A stretch of 64,000 nucleotides of DNA from positions 55,840-119,839 of the forward strand of contig DYKB01000010.1 of assembly GCA_020722815.1 (NCBI GenBank). Direction: 5' to 3'. Source of the stretch: Caldithrix sp. GTDB lineage: Bacteria; Zhuqueibacterota; Zhuqueibacteria; Thermofontimicrobiales; Sulfurfontimicrobiaceae. A program made the position numbers and the translations under genes. Position 1 is the stretch's first letter, and each line of letters begins with the position of its first letter. This document shows positions 1 to 9,394 of the stretch, one piece after another. The notes under the pieces are model-generated. The model was not told where the DNA came from, made no database searches, and saw nothing but the letters and a program-made list of their open reading frames with translations.

Positions 1-491
1 GGAGTGCAGCGTCTATGTCGCTGCCGCCGACGGAGTCGGCGAGTCAAAATTTTAAATGATCCAGATATTTATGTTTATAATACGAATGATGGATTTGCAA
101 TATCTTTTTGTTATGCCGACTCCGTCGGCATGCATTCACATAGAGAATGCACTCCGGGCAGCTTTTCGGAGTGCAGCGTCTATGTCGCTGCCGCCGACGG
201 AGTCGGCGAGTCAAAATTTTAAATGATCCAGATATTTATGTTTATAATACGAATGATGGATTTGCAATATCTTTTTGTTATGCCGACTCCGTCGGCATGC
301 ATTCACATAGAGAATGCACTCCGGGCAGCTTTTCGGAGTGCAGCGTCTATGTCGCTGCCGCCGACGGAGTCGGCGAGTCAAAATTTTAAATGATCCAGAT
401 ATTTATGTTTATAATACGAATGATGGATTTGCAATATCTTTTTGTTATGCCGACTCCGTCGGCATGCATTCACACAGAGAATGCACTCCGG
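1..491. repeat. Three tandem copies of a 167-bp palindromic element
   Basis: The unit GGAGTGCAGCGTCTATGTCG... begins at 1, 168 and 335, and the copies are almost identical (the third has CACACAGAG where the others have CACATAGAG) up to about 491. Each unit contains two short hairpins, GCCGAC-GGA-GTCGGC on the left and ATGCCGAC-TCC-GTCGGCAT on the right. The left and right ends are also imperfect reverse complements of each other (GGAGTGCA ... TGCACTCC), so the unit can fold as one long cruciform. The array starts at the window edge and may extend further left. It ends within 10 bases of the stop codon of the regulator gene. A diverged single copy lies at 41494-41632. The structure resembles REP/REPIN or MITE elements; short open frames inside it are not credible genes. 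Confidence 0.9.
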
Positions 492-498
492 GAGGGGT

Positions 499-1236
499 TT
501 AAACATAATCCTTCGGATTCACCCCAAACTCCTTCCGAAAACACTCCGTAAAATAAGACAAATGATTAAATCCCACCTCAAACGCGATTTCAGAAATATT
601 GCCATAACCTTGTTTGATCAGACTGGCGGCGCGTTTCAGGCGGATGGCGCGGATGAATTCGGTGGTGGATTGGCCGGTCAGGGCGTCCAGCTTGCGGTGG
701 AGTTGGGGCCGACTCAGGCCAATGCGGCGACTGAATTCTTCGGCGTTGAATTCCGGAGCCGCCATGTTTTCTTCTATCAGATTCAAAGCCCGCTGCAAAA
801 AGCGCTCATCGGCAGAGGTGACGGCAATTTCGTGGGGCTCAACTAATAATTTTTGACTAAACCGTGCCCGTAATTGCCGCCTCTGGGCAATCAGGTTTTT
901 GATACGTACCTGCAGTTCTGCGGCGTCAAACGGTTTGATGAGGTAATCATCCGCGCCGGTTTCCAGCCCTTCGAGCTTGCTGGCTTTGGTCGCGCGGGCG
1001 GTAAGCAGAATCACCGGAATATGGCTCGTGATTTCATCAGTTTTCAGTTTCGCGCAGAGTTGAAAGCCGTCCATTTGGGGCATCATGACGTCACTGATGA
1101 TCAGGTCCGGGACTTTTTCCCGGGCCTGGAAATAACCGTCGACCCCATCGGCGGCTTCAATCAGACGATAGTTCGGCTGCAAAATCTCGCCAATGTAAGT
1201 CCGCAAATCGGCGTTATCTTCCACGATGAGCACCAA
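499..1236 (-). pseudogene. Receiver plus AraC-type DNA-binding half of a hybrid two-component regulator
   Basis: This frame encodes a response-regulator receiver domain (residues ~1-115: acidic VEDNAD, phospho-acceptor in SDVMMPQMDG, conserved Lys in LIKPF) followed by a linker and a C-terminal AraC/XylS helix-turn-helix (~150-245, ending ISEIAFEVGFNHLSYF and FGVNPKDYV). In the Bacteroidetes/FCB 'hybrid two-component system' family these domains are the cytoplasmic tail of a single polypeptide that begins with a periplasmic sensor and kinase. Here it is separated from the kinase frame by one frameshift: read in the other frame across 1247-1254 (TTTTGGGG) the protein continues naturally as KDHPLVLIVEDNAD. 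It is therefore part of a broken gene (or a sequencing error in the homopolymer). Such regulators usually control carbohydrate-use genes. The TTG at 1236 is not a convincing independent start. Confidence 0.8.
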
Positions 1237-2308
1237 CGGATGGTCCTTTTGGGGCTGTCGATTCCGGGCACTTTAACATTGGTTCGGAGCCGTCCGCATC
1301 TGTTGGCGCAAAATCAACCGTTATTTCGCCCGCACCGGCGGCTTCCTGAACATCGCCTACGGGCAGCAGCACCGTAAAAACACTGCCCACACCCGGCGCG
1401 CTATTGACAAAAATTTCACCGCCATGCAATTCCACCAGCTCTTTGGTCAAGGCCAATCCAATCCCGCTGCCTTCATGCTCGCGCACGTACGAATCATCTA
1501 TCTGATAGAAGCGATCAAATATTTTCTCAAGGCGATCTGCCGGAATACCGATCCCCGTGTCGCTGACTTTAATTTCAACCCGGGACGGACTGTGCGGTGG
1601 CGCATTCAGACCAGCGGCCGAATTCACACTTACTGTAATTTTCCCGTTTTTCGGTGTAAATTTCAGCGCATTGAAGGTCAGATTGTAAATGATATTCTCC
1701 ATCTTTTCCCGATCCACCTGCGCCAACAAACGCGATTCATGACTTTCAAACAGCAGTTGGACTTCTTTTAACTTCGCCTGGGACTCAAAAGACTGGACAT
1801 AATGTTTGACCAACCGCACCAGGTCTTCGGTAGCCGGATGCAATTCCATTTTGCCAGCTTCAATGCGGGAGAGGTCAAGCAATTGGTTAATCAATCGGTG
1901 CAGGCGCTGCACGTTCCGCCGCATCAGAGAAAAATCGCGTTGGGCTTCGGTATCGGTGATTTTGGCAATCCACTTTTCCAAAGGTCCTAAAATCAGGGTG
2001 ATCGGGGTGCGGAATTCATGCGAGATATTGGCAAAGAAACGGGATTTCATGGTATCCACTTCTTTAAGCTTTTGGGATTCAAATTTTTGCATCTTTAATT
2101 CATTACGCAGGTTAATCCGGTGCAATTGAAACCGCCAGCCACCATAAAGTGTTGCCACGAAAGCCAATCCATAAAATAGATACGCCCATAGAGTTGCCCA
2201 CCACGGCGGAAGAAAGATGATGCGCAGTGAAATGGGCTCTTCATTCCAAAAGCCGTCGCTGTTGGCCCCTTTGGCGTGAAAAATATACTCATCGCCATAA
2301 TCATATTC
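1214..2308 (-). pseudogene. Sensor histidine kinase half of the same hybrid regulator, 5'-truncated
   Basis: The frame shows the end of a Y_Y_Y periplasmic domain (EYDYGDEYIFHAKG, NSDGFWNEE), one membrane helix (WATLWAYLFYGLAFVATLYG), a HisKA box with phospho-accepting His (SHEFRTPITLILGP) and a HATPase domain with N (NLTFNALKFTP), G1 (DTGIGIP) and G2 (GSGIGLALTKELVE) boxes. An in-frame TAA at 2309-2311 directly precedes the Y_Y_Y remnant, and nothing upstream encodes the expected beta-propeller sensor, so roughly the first two thirds of the protein are missing. The frame then slips at 1247-1254 before reaching the receiver domain. With both lesions this is most likely a dead regulator. Family assignment is firm; whether the frameshift is real cannot be judged from sequence alone. 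Confidence 0.8.
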
Positions 2309-2477
2309 TTATTACATCTCCTAAAAGAAAACGATGTATTTGATATAAGCGTCACATCAAAAAGCCAATATAATCCCATAAATCCTGTTTTATCGCAAAT
2401 CTGAATAAACCCCAATACTCATCATTTTTTATCAATCGTTTCGATATTTTTGAGACGATATGATTCATCCAGATAAA

Positions 2478-4379
2478 CTAATTCGCCATAAAATCCCCCG
2501 GTAAAATGATGCGCTCCGGCTCAATTTCGGACATGGCTTTTTGAAATACATTTCTGTTAAATGGCGTAAATTTTTCTGGCGAGTGGACCCGGCTGATATA
2601 GACCATTTCGGGATTGATTGTGCCACCATGGCCGGAGAAATTTTCGATATTATAATTTATGCCACGGGTGCTGCTCTGCGTGGACCAATAACGCAGGCCG
2701 ATTATCTTGCCTTTTGTATCCGTTTGCCAGTTGATAAAAATCACCGAATGACCAGAGCCAGTGGTACGCCAGAACTGGACATAATCGCCTGGCCGGGCTT
2801 TTGTAAAATCTTCGATGCGATCGCCCAGTCCAAATGCTTTCAACGCCACACCAGGGCCATCGCCCCAGGTAGATTCAACAAACCAGAGTCGCAGGAAGTA
2901 GCGCAAATCGGTGGCGGTCATTTTATTAATATCTTCACCTTTTCCTAAATCCGAGTTCAATTGCTGGAGGGATCGAAAGAGATCCTCGAACGTTAGGCCA
3001 CAGCAGTAACAGCTTTTGCTCCCGTCCGGATTTGCCCGGGCAATGCGGACGCCTTTGTAATATATATCGCGGGTGACGCCTTCGTAGGTACCAACCCAGG
3101 AATAAGGATGGGTGCCATCACGCGGGTACGATTCAAGAATTTCCACACCATATTCATTAAAATCAATATCAAACGGCTGGCGAATGAAAAGAAAGATTGA
3201 ATCCATGACCCATATTTTTCGGTCATCCATCAACTGAAAATAGAGCGGGGCTTCAAACAGCTCGACAGGCGTTCCCTGAATCGTGCCATTTTCATAATTC
3301 AATCCGTTCGGCACCGCATTGAGAAGCTGCGAAGCAACATTGCCTTCATGATATTCAAAACGAAGCTGGTCTTTATATGGAATATTGAGGTAGCCGCGCC
3401 GCAGATTTTTTCCAATCAGACCTGGCCGGGGCGCTAAATCGAATAAAACTGTCAAATAAACAATTTTAAGTGAATTTATTTCCTGAATTTTCAGCAGTAC
3501 TTTTGGTAATTCTACTTTTTGATAGGTAATGGCAATCAGGCTATCGCTGGTAAAACTCCAGTTCATGGCACAATCTGAAGAAGAGATTTGAATGGGTCTT
3601 TCATAATAAATATCGAGTGTATCGGAGCGGGATTGTCCGGCCATGACCGAGATTGTGTCTGGACGAGTTCGGGCAAAAGGGTAAACATGAACTTTAATCT
3701 CACCGAGATTCAGCGAAGTACTGTCAGAAGGAATCATAAAAACGGCCGTCATTTCTTCCACATCCCGATCACTGATTTGAATTTTCAATTGATCAAATTC
3801 CAGGGATTTTGACAGAAAGCGGGGGGTCCGACTGACAAAATTATTCGCGGACAGAGCCGTATTGAGAAGACACATTTTGCCGGTTTTTATTTGATTATCG
3901 ATTTGAAAACGATAGCAATAGGTTCCAAATCCACAAGGTTCCCCCATTTCGTTTTTTCCATCCCACAAGAGCTGGTGCTCGCCGGGCAAAAAGGATTGCT
4001 CGGTAATTCGCCGCACCCTTTGTCCCAGAATATTAAAAATATCCAGCACCACCTGACTTTTCCGATACAACCTCAATGAAAAAGTCGTGGTACCATGAAA
4101 AGGATTTGGGTAATTGGGATGGAGGTAAAAATTTTGCAAAACAGGATTATCCGAAGGGATGCCTGTTCCAAAATTCAGTTTGAAATAGCCGGCATTATCG
4201 GTAAATCCGCGTCCCAGAACCTCGTCGTTTAAAGTTAAGGTAATATAGACACGATCCAACTTTTCAGTGGTTCCGCGGCCATTGACCAATTGAAAAGAAA
4301 TCGATTCAAGTCGTGCAAAGAGGTTGTTAAAATTAAGATAGAAAAAAAATATGATTAAAATCAGTTTGCGTAAATTCAT
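2478..4379 (-). CDS. Secreted protein with FlgD-like module and C-terminal Cys/His hydrolase-like domain
   Basis: 633 residues. The N-terminus (MNLRKLILIIFFFYLNF) is a signal peptide. Residues ~84-165 form a FlgD-like/T9SS-type beta module with the NYPNPF motif (89-94) and FNILGQRVRRI, which in FCB bacteria is normally at the very C-terminus; here it is internal. After a middle region without recognised domains, residues ~430-600 resemble an NlpC/P60 or CHAP-like fold: SKSCYCCGLTFEDL (Cys 457-460), then RPGDYVQFWR and GHSVIFINW (His 544). By analogy with those families, a Cys-His pair would cleave peptidoglycan stem peptides or another amide; the substrate is unknown. Start supported by GGAG six bases before the ATG. 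Function inference is moderate; secretion and the NYPNPF module are clear. Confidence 0.65.
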   Translation of the reverse strand: MNLRKLILIIFFFYLNFNNLFARLESISFQLVNGRGTTEKLDRVYITLTLNDEVLGRGFTDNAGYFKLNFGTGIPSDNPVLQNFYLHPNYPNPFHGTTTFSLRLYRKSQVVLDIFNILGQRVRRITEQSFLPGEHQLLWDGKNEMGEPCGFGTYCYRFQIDNQIKTGKMCLLNTALSANNFVSRTPRFLSKSLEFDQLKIQISDRDVEEMTAVFMIPSDSTSLNLGEIKVHVYPFARTRPDTISVMAGQSRSDTLDIYYERPIQISSSDCAMNWSFTSDSLIAITYQKVELPKVLLKIQEINSLKIVYLTVLFDLAPRPGLIGKNLRRGYLNIPYKDQLRFEYHEGNVASQLLNAVPNGLNYENGTIQGTPVELFEAPLYFQLMDDRKIWVMDSIFLFIRQPFDIDFNEYGVEILESYPRDGTHPYSWVGTYEGVTRDIYYKGVRIARANPDGSKSCYCCGLTFEDLFRSLQQLNSDLGKGEDINKMTATDLRYFLRLWFVESTWGDGPGVALKAFGLGDRIEDFTKARPGDYVQFWRTTGSGHSVIFINWQTDTKGKIIGLRYWSTQSSTRGINYNIENFSGHGGTINPEMVYISRVHSPEKFTPFNRNVFQKAMSEIEPERIILPGDFMAN

Positions 4380-4437
4380 TCTTGCTCCGATATTTTAATT
4401 TAATTCAACCATATTCATCATGAATCCGAAGTTAAAA

Positions 4438-4986
4438 TCAGGCGATTCGCCCCGGGTTAGGGACCTGGGGCGGGTCATCTGGTACTATTTTTACAGAAGT
4501 TGTCTCTTTGAAAAGACGAAATCCGCGGGCAAGATAATTCTTTAATGCAGCAGGATGGTCCAGCGTGCAGGTATGCAGCCAGACCCGTGCAGCTCCGGTT
4601 TTCCAGGCCCTATCAACTGCTTCAGTTAATAAATGCCCTCCCAGACCCTGGCCAAAAAATTGAGGGAGGATGCCAAAGTGGATAATTTCGATATTCCAGT
4701 CTGGCTGTTCCTCAAATTCAAAATATCCGGCCGGCGTCCCTTTAAAATAGAGGACCCAGGTATGAAATCCCGGCCGGCTCACCCACTCCCGCCACTGTTG
4801 ATACGTCCATTTGAGCAAATCGACCCAGAAATAGTCCCCCCCAACCGTCGCGTAAAAAAAACGATTGTATTCCGGCAGGGGAATTTCCACTTCCTTCAAT
4901 TCCAGTCCTGGTAAGTTGCTTTTCTTCGGACGAAATTGTTCCGGACTATTCAATTCCAGATAAAAAGTTTTAATTTCAACTTGCAT
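4438..4986 (-). CDS. GNAT-family N-acetyltransferase
   Basis: 182 residues with the GNAT core: WVLYFKGTPAGYFEFE (beta strands 2-4), then the acetyl-CoA-binding motif A around LPQFFGQGLGGHLLTEAV, and motif B (AARVWLHTCTLDHPAALKNYLARGFRLFKE). The family transfers an acetyl group from acetyl-CoA to an amine; substrate cannot be deduced. AGAGGAAAAT precedes the ATG. It stands alone between the secreted hydrolase and the divergent helicase gene. Confidence 0.85.
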   Translation of the reverse strand: MQVEIKTFYLELNSPEQFRPKKSNLPGLELKEVEIPLPEYNRFFYATVGGDYFWVDLLKWTYQQWREWVSRPGFHTWVLYFKGTPAGYFEFEEQPDWNIEIIHFGILPQFFGQGLGGHLLTEAVDRAWKTGAARVWLHTCTLDHPAALKNYLARGFRLFKETTSVKIVPDDPPQVPNPGRIA

Positions 4987-5290
4987 ATTTTCCTCTTTTT
5001 AGTAAATGATACTGGTTAAGGAAAGTAAAAATTTATTTGGTTTTATGCAAGTAATTTATGGTGATACAAGAATATAAGGCAATTAAATCCCACATCAATG
5101 AAAAGCAACCGAAAATTCAGGCGATTGCATTCTCGCAAAACCGGTCCTGAGCATAATCAAGCAAAACAATCGGTCGATGTAACAATATAAATTTTTGCTG
5201 CACTGCCTTGTTTTAATTCTCTTGATTCTTTCCAAGAAAGTTTGTATATTTTTTCTTATTTTAATTTCGTAAATATATTTAAGGAATACC

Positions 5291-8209
5291 TTGAAAGATA
5301 ATTTCAATCAAATTCTGGAGCGACTGAATCCAGAACAGCGCGAGGCCGTGTGCCATGGTGATGGGCCATTGATGATCATTGCCGGTGCCGGCACGGGAAA
5401 AACCAGTGTTATCACACATCGTATTACCTATTTGATTACTTCAAAAATAGCTTTTCCACGCGAGATTCTGGCATTGACTTTTACCGAGAAAGCTGCGGCT
5501 GAGATGGCGGAACGGGTGGAAGAAATGCTCCCTTATGGCTTTGCTGATATGTGGATCAGTACTTTTCATAGTTTGGGTGATCGATTGCTGCGGGATTATG
5601 CACTGGAGTTGGGACTTTCTCCCGACTTTCGCGTATTGACACGTCCGGAGCAGAACATTTTCTTCCGGGAGCATCTATTTGAGTTTCCGCTGGATTATTA
5701 TCGCCCGTTGAGCAATCCCCTTCGCTTCATCGATTCGATTTTGAGTCTTTTCAGCCGTGCTAAGGATGAAGATGTCACGACCGCAGAATATCTTGCGTAC
5801 GCGCGGGAGTTGCAGCGACTGGCGCAACAAAATCCGGCGCAAGCAGAATTAACCGAGATGGCGATTCAACAAATGGAGTTAGCTGCCGCTTACCAGAAGT
5901 TTCAGGAGTTGATGAAATTTAATAATAATATTGATTTCGGGGATCAAATTGTTCTGACGCTTGAGCTGTTTCGTAAACACCCGCTGATTTTGAAAAAAGT
6001 TCAGGCGCGCTATCGCTATATTCTGGTAGATGAGTTTCAGGATACCAATTATGCGCAATTTCAACTGGTACAGATGCTGGCCGGGAATGCAGGAAATATC
6101 ACCGTGGTTTGCGATGATGATCAATCGATTTATAAATTTCGTGGCGCAGCGATCAGTAACATTTTGAGATTTCGGGATATTTATCCCAGCGCGAAACAGG
6201 TGGTTTTGATACGGAATTATCGCTCCACCCAGCAGGTACTGGATGCTTCTTACAATTTGATCTGCCACAACAATCCCGACCGGCTGGAAGTGCGGGATAA
6301 TATCAACAAACGACTCATTGGTCTGATTTCAGATGGGCCTTCGGTGCAGCATCTTCATTATCATTCACTTTCAGCGGAGTCGGATGCGGTGGCGCAGATG
6401 ATTGAAGATAAAGTGAATGCCGGCTATAAATTTAAGGATTTTGCAATTCTGGTACGCGCGAATAATGATGCCGATCCATTCCTGCGTTCACTCAATATGC
6501 GCAATATTCCATTTCAATTTTCGGGTAGTCGGGGATTGTATGTTCAGCCGGAGGTTCGATTGCTGATTTCATTTTTACGCGCCCTGACCGATTTAAAAGA
6601 TTCCGTGAGTTTGTATCATCTCGCCAGTTCTGAAATTTATAAGGTCCCAATGTTTGATTTGACCTCCTGCTTAAACATGTCGCATCGCGCCAATCGCAGT
6701 CTGCATGATATTATGAGCCATCTGAATGAATTCCCTGAATTAAGCGATTTAACGGAGGAGAGTCGTCAAATTATCCAGAAATTAATCGGGGATTTGCAAA
6801 GTTATCTCGAGCTTTCCCGAAATCAACCGGCTGGGGTCGTACTGTATCAATTTATTATGAACTCAGGTTATTTAAAAAATTTAACCAATGCCGGCACGCC
6901 GGAAAGTGAAGTCGAAATTTTGAATATTGCCAAATTTTTCAATGTGGTTCGGCATTATTCGGAAATTGGCGTGAATGACAATGTCCATACTTTTACAAAA
7001 CATCTCGATTTATTAATCGATGCCGGTGACGATCCAGCCACCGCCGAAAGTGAGCTGGATATCGACGTTGTAAATGTATTAACGGTTCATAAGTCAAAAG
7101 GGCTGGAATTTCCGGTTGTTTTTATGGTGAGTCTGGTTCAAAACAAATTTCCTTCGACGAATCGAAAGGAAGGCATTCCGCTACCCGATGAACTGATAAA
7201 GGATGAAGTTCCCAAAGAGGATTTTCATATTCAGGAAGAGCGCCGGCTTTTTTATGTGGGCATGACCCGTGCCCGACAGGAGCTCTATCTCACCAGTGCG
7301 CGCGATTACGGTGGCAGCCGGATGCGAAAAGTCAGCCAGTTTATCCTCGAAGCGCTGGATAAGCCCAAAGCTGACGAAGATTTCACCAGAACCTCCGCCA
7401 TCGAGTCGCTCTACCAGTTCGCACCGGTTCCGGGGGTTGAGCTGGAACCAGCCGAACCCATTCCCGATGATGAGATGATCAGTCTGAGTTATCAGCAAAT
7501 CGAAACGTATGATTCCTGTCCATTGCAGTACAAATATCGACATATTTTACGCGTCCCGATTTTGCCCCATCATTCGGCCATCTACGGGAACGCAATTCAT
7601 ACGGCAGTACAGGAATATAATCGACGAAAAGCATTGGACCATTCCATTTCGCTTGAGGAGGTGATACAAATTTTTAAAAATCAGTGGCTAAACCGGGGCT
7701 TCCTGAGTCGTGAGCATGAGGAACAGCGCCTGCAGGCCGGAATCGAGGTTCTGACACGTTTTTATCAGGAGGAGGAGCAAAACAGTTCGAAACCGGCCAT
7801 CGTTGAACAACAATTCAGCTTCACCATAGAAAATTTTAACCGGATTACAGGGCGCTGGGATCGCATTGACGTGAACCAGGAAGAGGTTAAAATAATCGAT
7901 TTTAAATCCACTGATGTGCGTGAACAGGAAAAGGCCGATAAGAAAGCCAAAGAGAGTTTGCAACTGGGAATCTATGCGCTGGCATATCAGGAAGCTTTCC
8001 AGATTACACCGAACTACCTGGAATTGCATTTTTTAGATACTGGCCTGGTGGGTCAAACTGAAGTCAATTCAAAAATTTTAGCGAAAACGGCTGAAAAAAT
8101 AATCGCTGCTGCCAATGGAATTCGCAAGCGCGATTATGCCCCGCGTCCAAATTATTTAAACTGCCGATATTGTGCGTACGCCAATATTTGTCCTGCCAGT
8201 GCTGCTTAA
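5291..8209 (+). CDS. UvrD/AddA-like DNA helicase with C-terminal iron-sulfur PD-(D/E)XK nuclease
   Basis: 972 residues. All superfamily-1 helicase motifs are visible: Walker A AGAGTGKT (31-38), motif II LVDEFQDTN, motif III VVCDDDQSIYKFRGA, motif IV RNYRST, motif V TVHKSKGLEFPVVF, motif VI RLFYVGMTRARQELYL. From ~735 to the end there is a Cas4/AddB-type nuclease: Cys743 (YDSCPLQYKYRH), catalytic VKIIDFKST (Asp870, Lys872), and a terminal cysteine trio C958-X2-C961-X5-C967 that with Cys743 would hold a 4Fe-4S cluster. It likely unwinds and resects DNA ends in recombinational repair, acting as an all-in-one AdnA/AddAB-like enzyme. Start is TTG with AAGGA five bases upstream (5281-5285); no closer ATG fits. 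It stands alone, and no AddB partner is nearby. Confidence 0.9.
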   Translation: MKDNFNQILERLNPEQREAVCHGDGPLMIIAGAGTGKTSVITHRITYLITSKIAFPREILALTFTEKAAAEMAERVEEMLPYGFADMWISTFHSLGDRLLRDYALELGLSPDFRVLTRPEQNIFFREHLFEFPLDYYRPLSNPLRFIDSILSLFSRAKDEDVTTAEYLAYARELQRLAQQNPAQAELTEMAIQQMELAAAYQKFQELMKFNNNIDFGDQIVLTLELFRKHPLILKKVQARYRYILVDEFQDTNYAQFQLVQMLAGNAGNITVVCDDDQSIYKFRGAAISNILRFRDIYPSAKQVVLIRNYRSTQQVLDASYNLICHNNPDRLEVRDNINKRLIGLISDGPSVQHLHYHSLSAESDAVAQMIEDKVNAGYKFKDFAILVRANNDADPFLRSLNMRNIPFQFSGSRGLYVQPEVRLLISFLRALTDLKDSVSLYHLASSEIYKVPMFDLTSCLNMSHRANRSLHDIMSHLNEFPELSDLTEESRQIIQKLIGDLQSYLELSRNQPAGVVLYQFIMNSGYLKNLTNAGTPESEVEILNIAKFFNVVRHYSEIGVNDNVHTFTKHLDLLIDAGDDPATAESELDIDVVNVLTVHKSKGLEFPVVFMVSLVQNKFPSTNRKEGIPLPDELIKDEVPKEDFHIQEERRLFYVGMTRARQELYLTSARDYGGSRMRKVSQFILEALDKPKADEDFTRTSAIESLYQFAPVPGVELEPAEPIPDDEMISLSYQQIETYDSCPLQYKYRHILRVPILPHHSAIYGNAIHTAVQEYNRRKALDHSISLEEVIQIFKNQWLNRGFLSREHEEQRLQAGIEVLTRFYQEEEQNSSKPAIVEQQFSFTIENFNRITGRWDRIDVNQEEVKIIDFKSTDVREQEKADKKAKESLQLGIYALAYQEAFQITPNYLELHFLDTGLVGQTEVNSKILAKTAEKIIAAANGIRKRDYAPRPNYLNCRYCAYANICPASAA

Positions 8210-8225
8210 AACTTCCATACCGATG

Positions 8226-9032
8226 CTATTTCTGGTAATGTCGCATCGCTTCAGGAAGCACCTTTTTTAAATCTGCAATTCGTTTATCATCCGATGGATG
8301 GGTCGATAAAAATTCAGGGGGAGCCTGTCCGCCAGAGGCTTCTTTCATTCTTTCCCAGAAAGCAATGGCTTCGTTCGGATTATAGCCTGCTTTGGCCATG
8401 ATAATCAAGCCAATCCGATCGGCTTCTGACTCATGTTTCCGACTATACGGTAATAGAAATCCAACCTGGGCCCCCAGACCGAACGCCTGCATCCATAAAC
8501 TTTGGGTTAACTCGGGTTTATCTTCCAATGCTTTGGCCAGTGTCAATCCGCCTAATTGAACGAGTAATCCCTGGCTCATTCGTTCGTTTCCGTGCTGTGC
8601 CAGCGCGTGGGCGACTTCATGTCCCATCACCACGGCGACACCGGTTTCATTTTTGGTAAAGGGCAAAATTCCCGTATAAAAAGCAACTTTTCCACCGGGC
8701 ATACACCAGGCATTGGGCGTCTTGTCATCTTCAATCAGAATAAACTCCCAATCAAATTGCATATTCACGCCTTCCTGTTTTAAAAAAGCTTCAGCAGCGT
8801 TGGAAATACGAGCCCCAACACTTTTAATCATATTGACCTGGGCTTGATTGGTGGAAAGTTTTGATTCTTGTTTCACTTGATCATATTGCTGATAGCTCAT
8901 CGCCTGAATTTCTGATGCGGGGATAAGACTCAATTGTTTTCGATTTGTCAATGGAACCGTTGTACAGGCCACAATGACGGCCATTAGAAGAAGTGAAGTC
9001 AGAATAATTTTTACCAAATTTCGTTTTGACAT
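8226..9032 (-). CDS. M48-family zinc metallopeptidase lipoprotein
   Basis: 268 residues from the chosen ATG, which has GGAGG at ideal spacing; an ATG 18 bases upstream has none. The N-terminus is a lipoprotein signal with lipobox VIVAC (Cys23). The catalytic domain has HEVAH at 138-142 and the third zinc ligand in SRKHESEADRIGL (~200), as in LoiP/BepA-type M48 peptidases that degrade misfolded outer-membrane proteins in the periplasm. There is no TPR tail, so it resembles the short LoiP form. It converges with the helicase gene, the two stops being 16 bases apart. Confidence 0.92.
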   Translation of the reverse strand: MSKRNLVKIILTSLLLMAVIVACTTVPLTNRKQLSLIPASEIQAMSYQQYDQVKQESKLSTNQAQVNMIKSVGARISNAAEAFLKQEGVNMQFDWEFILIEDDKTPNAWCMPGGKVAFYTGILPFTKNETGVAVVMGHEVAHALAQHGNERMSQGLLVQLGGLTLAKALEDKPELTQSLWMQAFGLGAQVGFLLPYSRKHESEADRIGLIIMAKAGYNPNEAIAFWERMKEASGGQAPPEFLSTHPSDDKRIADLKKVLPEAMRHYQK

Positions 9033-9139
9033 CTGTTTTACCTCCATCAATTTTATTGATCACTCATGAAATAAGTATTCATTTTCAATAATGAATACTC
9101 AAAATTATTGAGAGTTGCAAGTCATTTACAATTGAGTCT

Positions 9140-9261
9140 ACTCTAAAAAGGCTACTTTTATCCTCCTGAATGAAGCGAAGCGACGTGAAGAATCTATATT
9201 TTCAATAGCCAGGGCGATTTTTCACTTTGCCTGGAATGACAAGGTTAAAACTTTTTAGAGT
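9140..9261. repeat. 122-bp element with 11-bp perfect inverted ends
   Basis: ACTCTAAAAAG at 9140-9150 is the exact reverse complement of CTTTTTAGAGT at 9251-9261. The interior has GAATGAAGCGAAGCGACG and TTGCCTGGAATGACA, words resembling the CTGTCATTGCGAGG palindrome seen at 33549-33637. It lies in the 362-base gap between the M48 protease and larB. The remainder of that gap (9033-9139, 9262-9394) shows nothing recognisable. MITE-like structure is an inference; no transposase is present. Confidence 0.6.
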
Positions 9262-9394
9262 TGCTCATCATTAATATTAAATAAACTAATTTATTAAACA
9301 CCTTAACCAAGAGAATGGATCAACCATATTTAATCCTTTAGATGCAGAAAAGGCTTAACAAATTCACGAATGAAAAATTACACCCGATTATCGA

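Noticed and set aside
4-502. Short open frames rich in CSVYVAAADGVGE and MHSHRECTPG in the tandem repeat
   Set aside because: They follow the repeat period exactly and arise from its palindromic words; no ribosome site or independent coding pattern.
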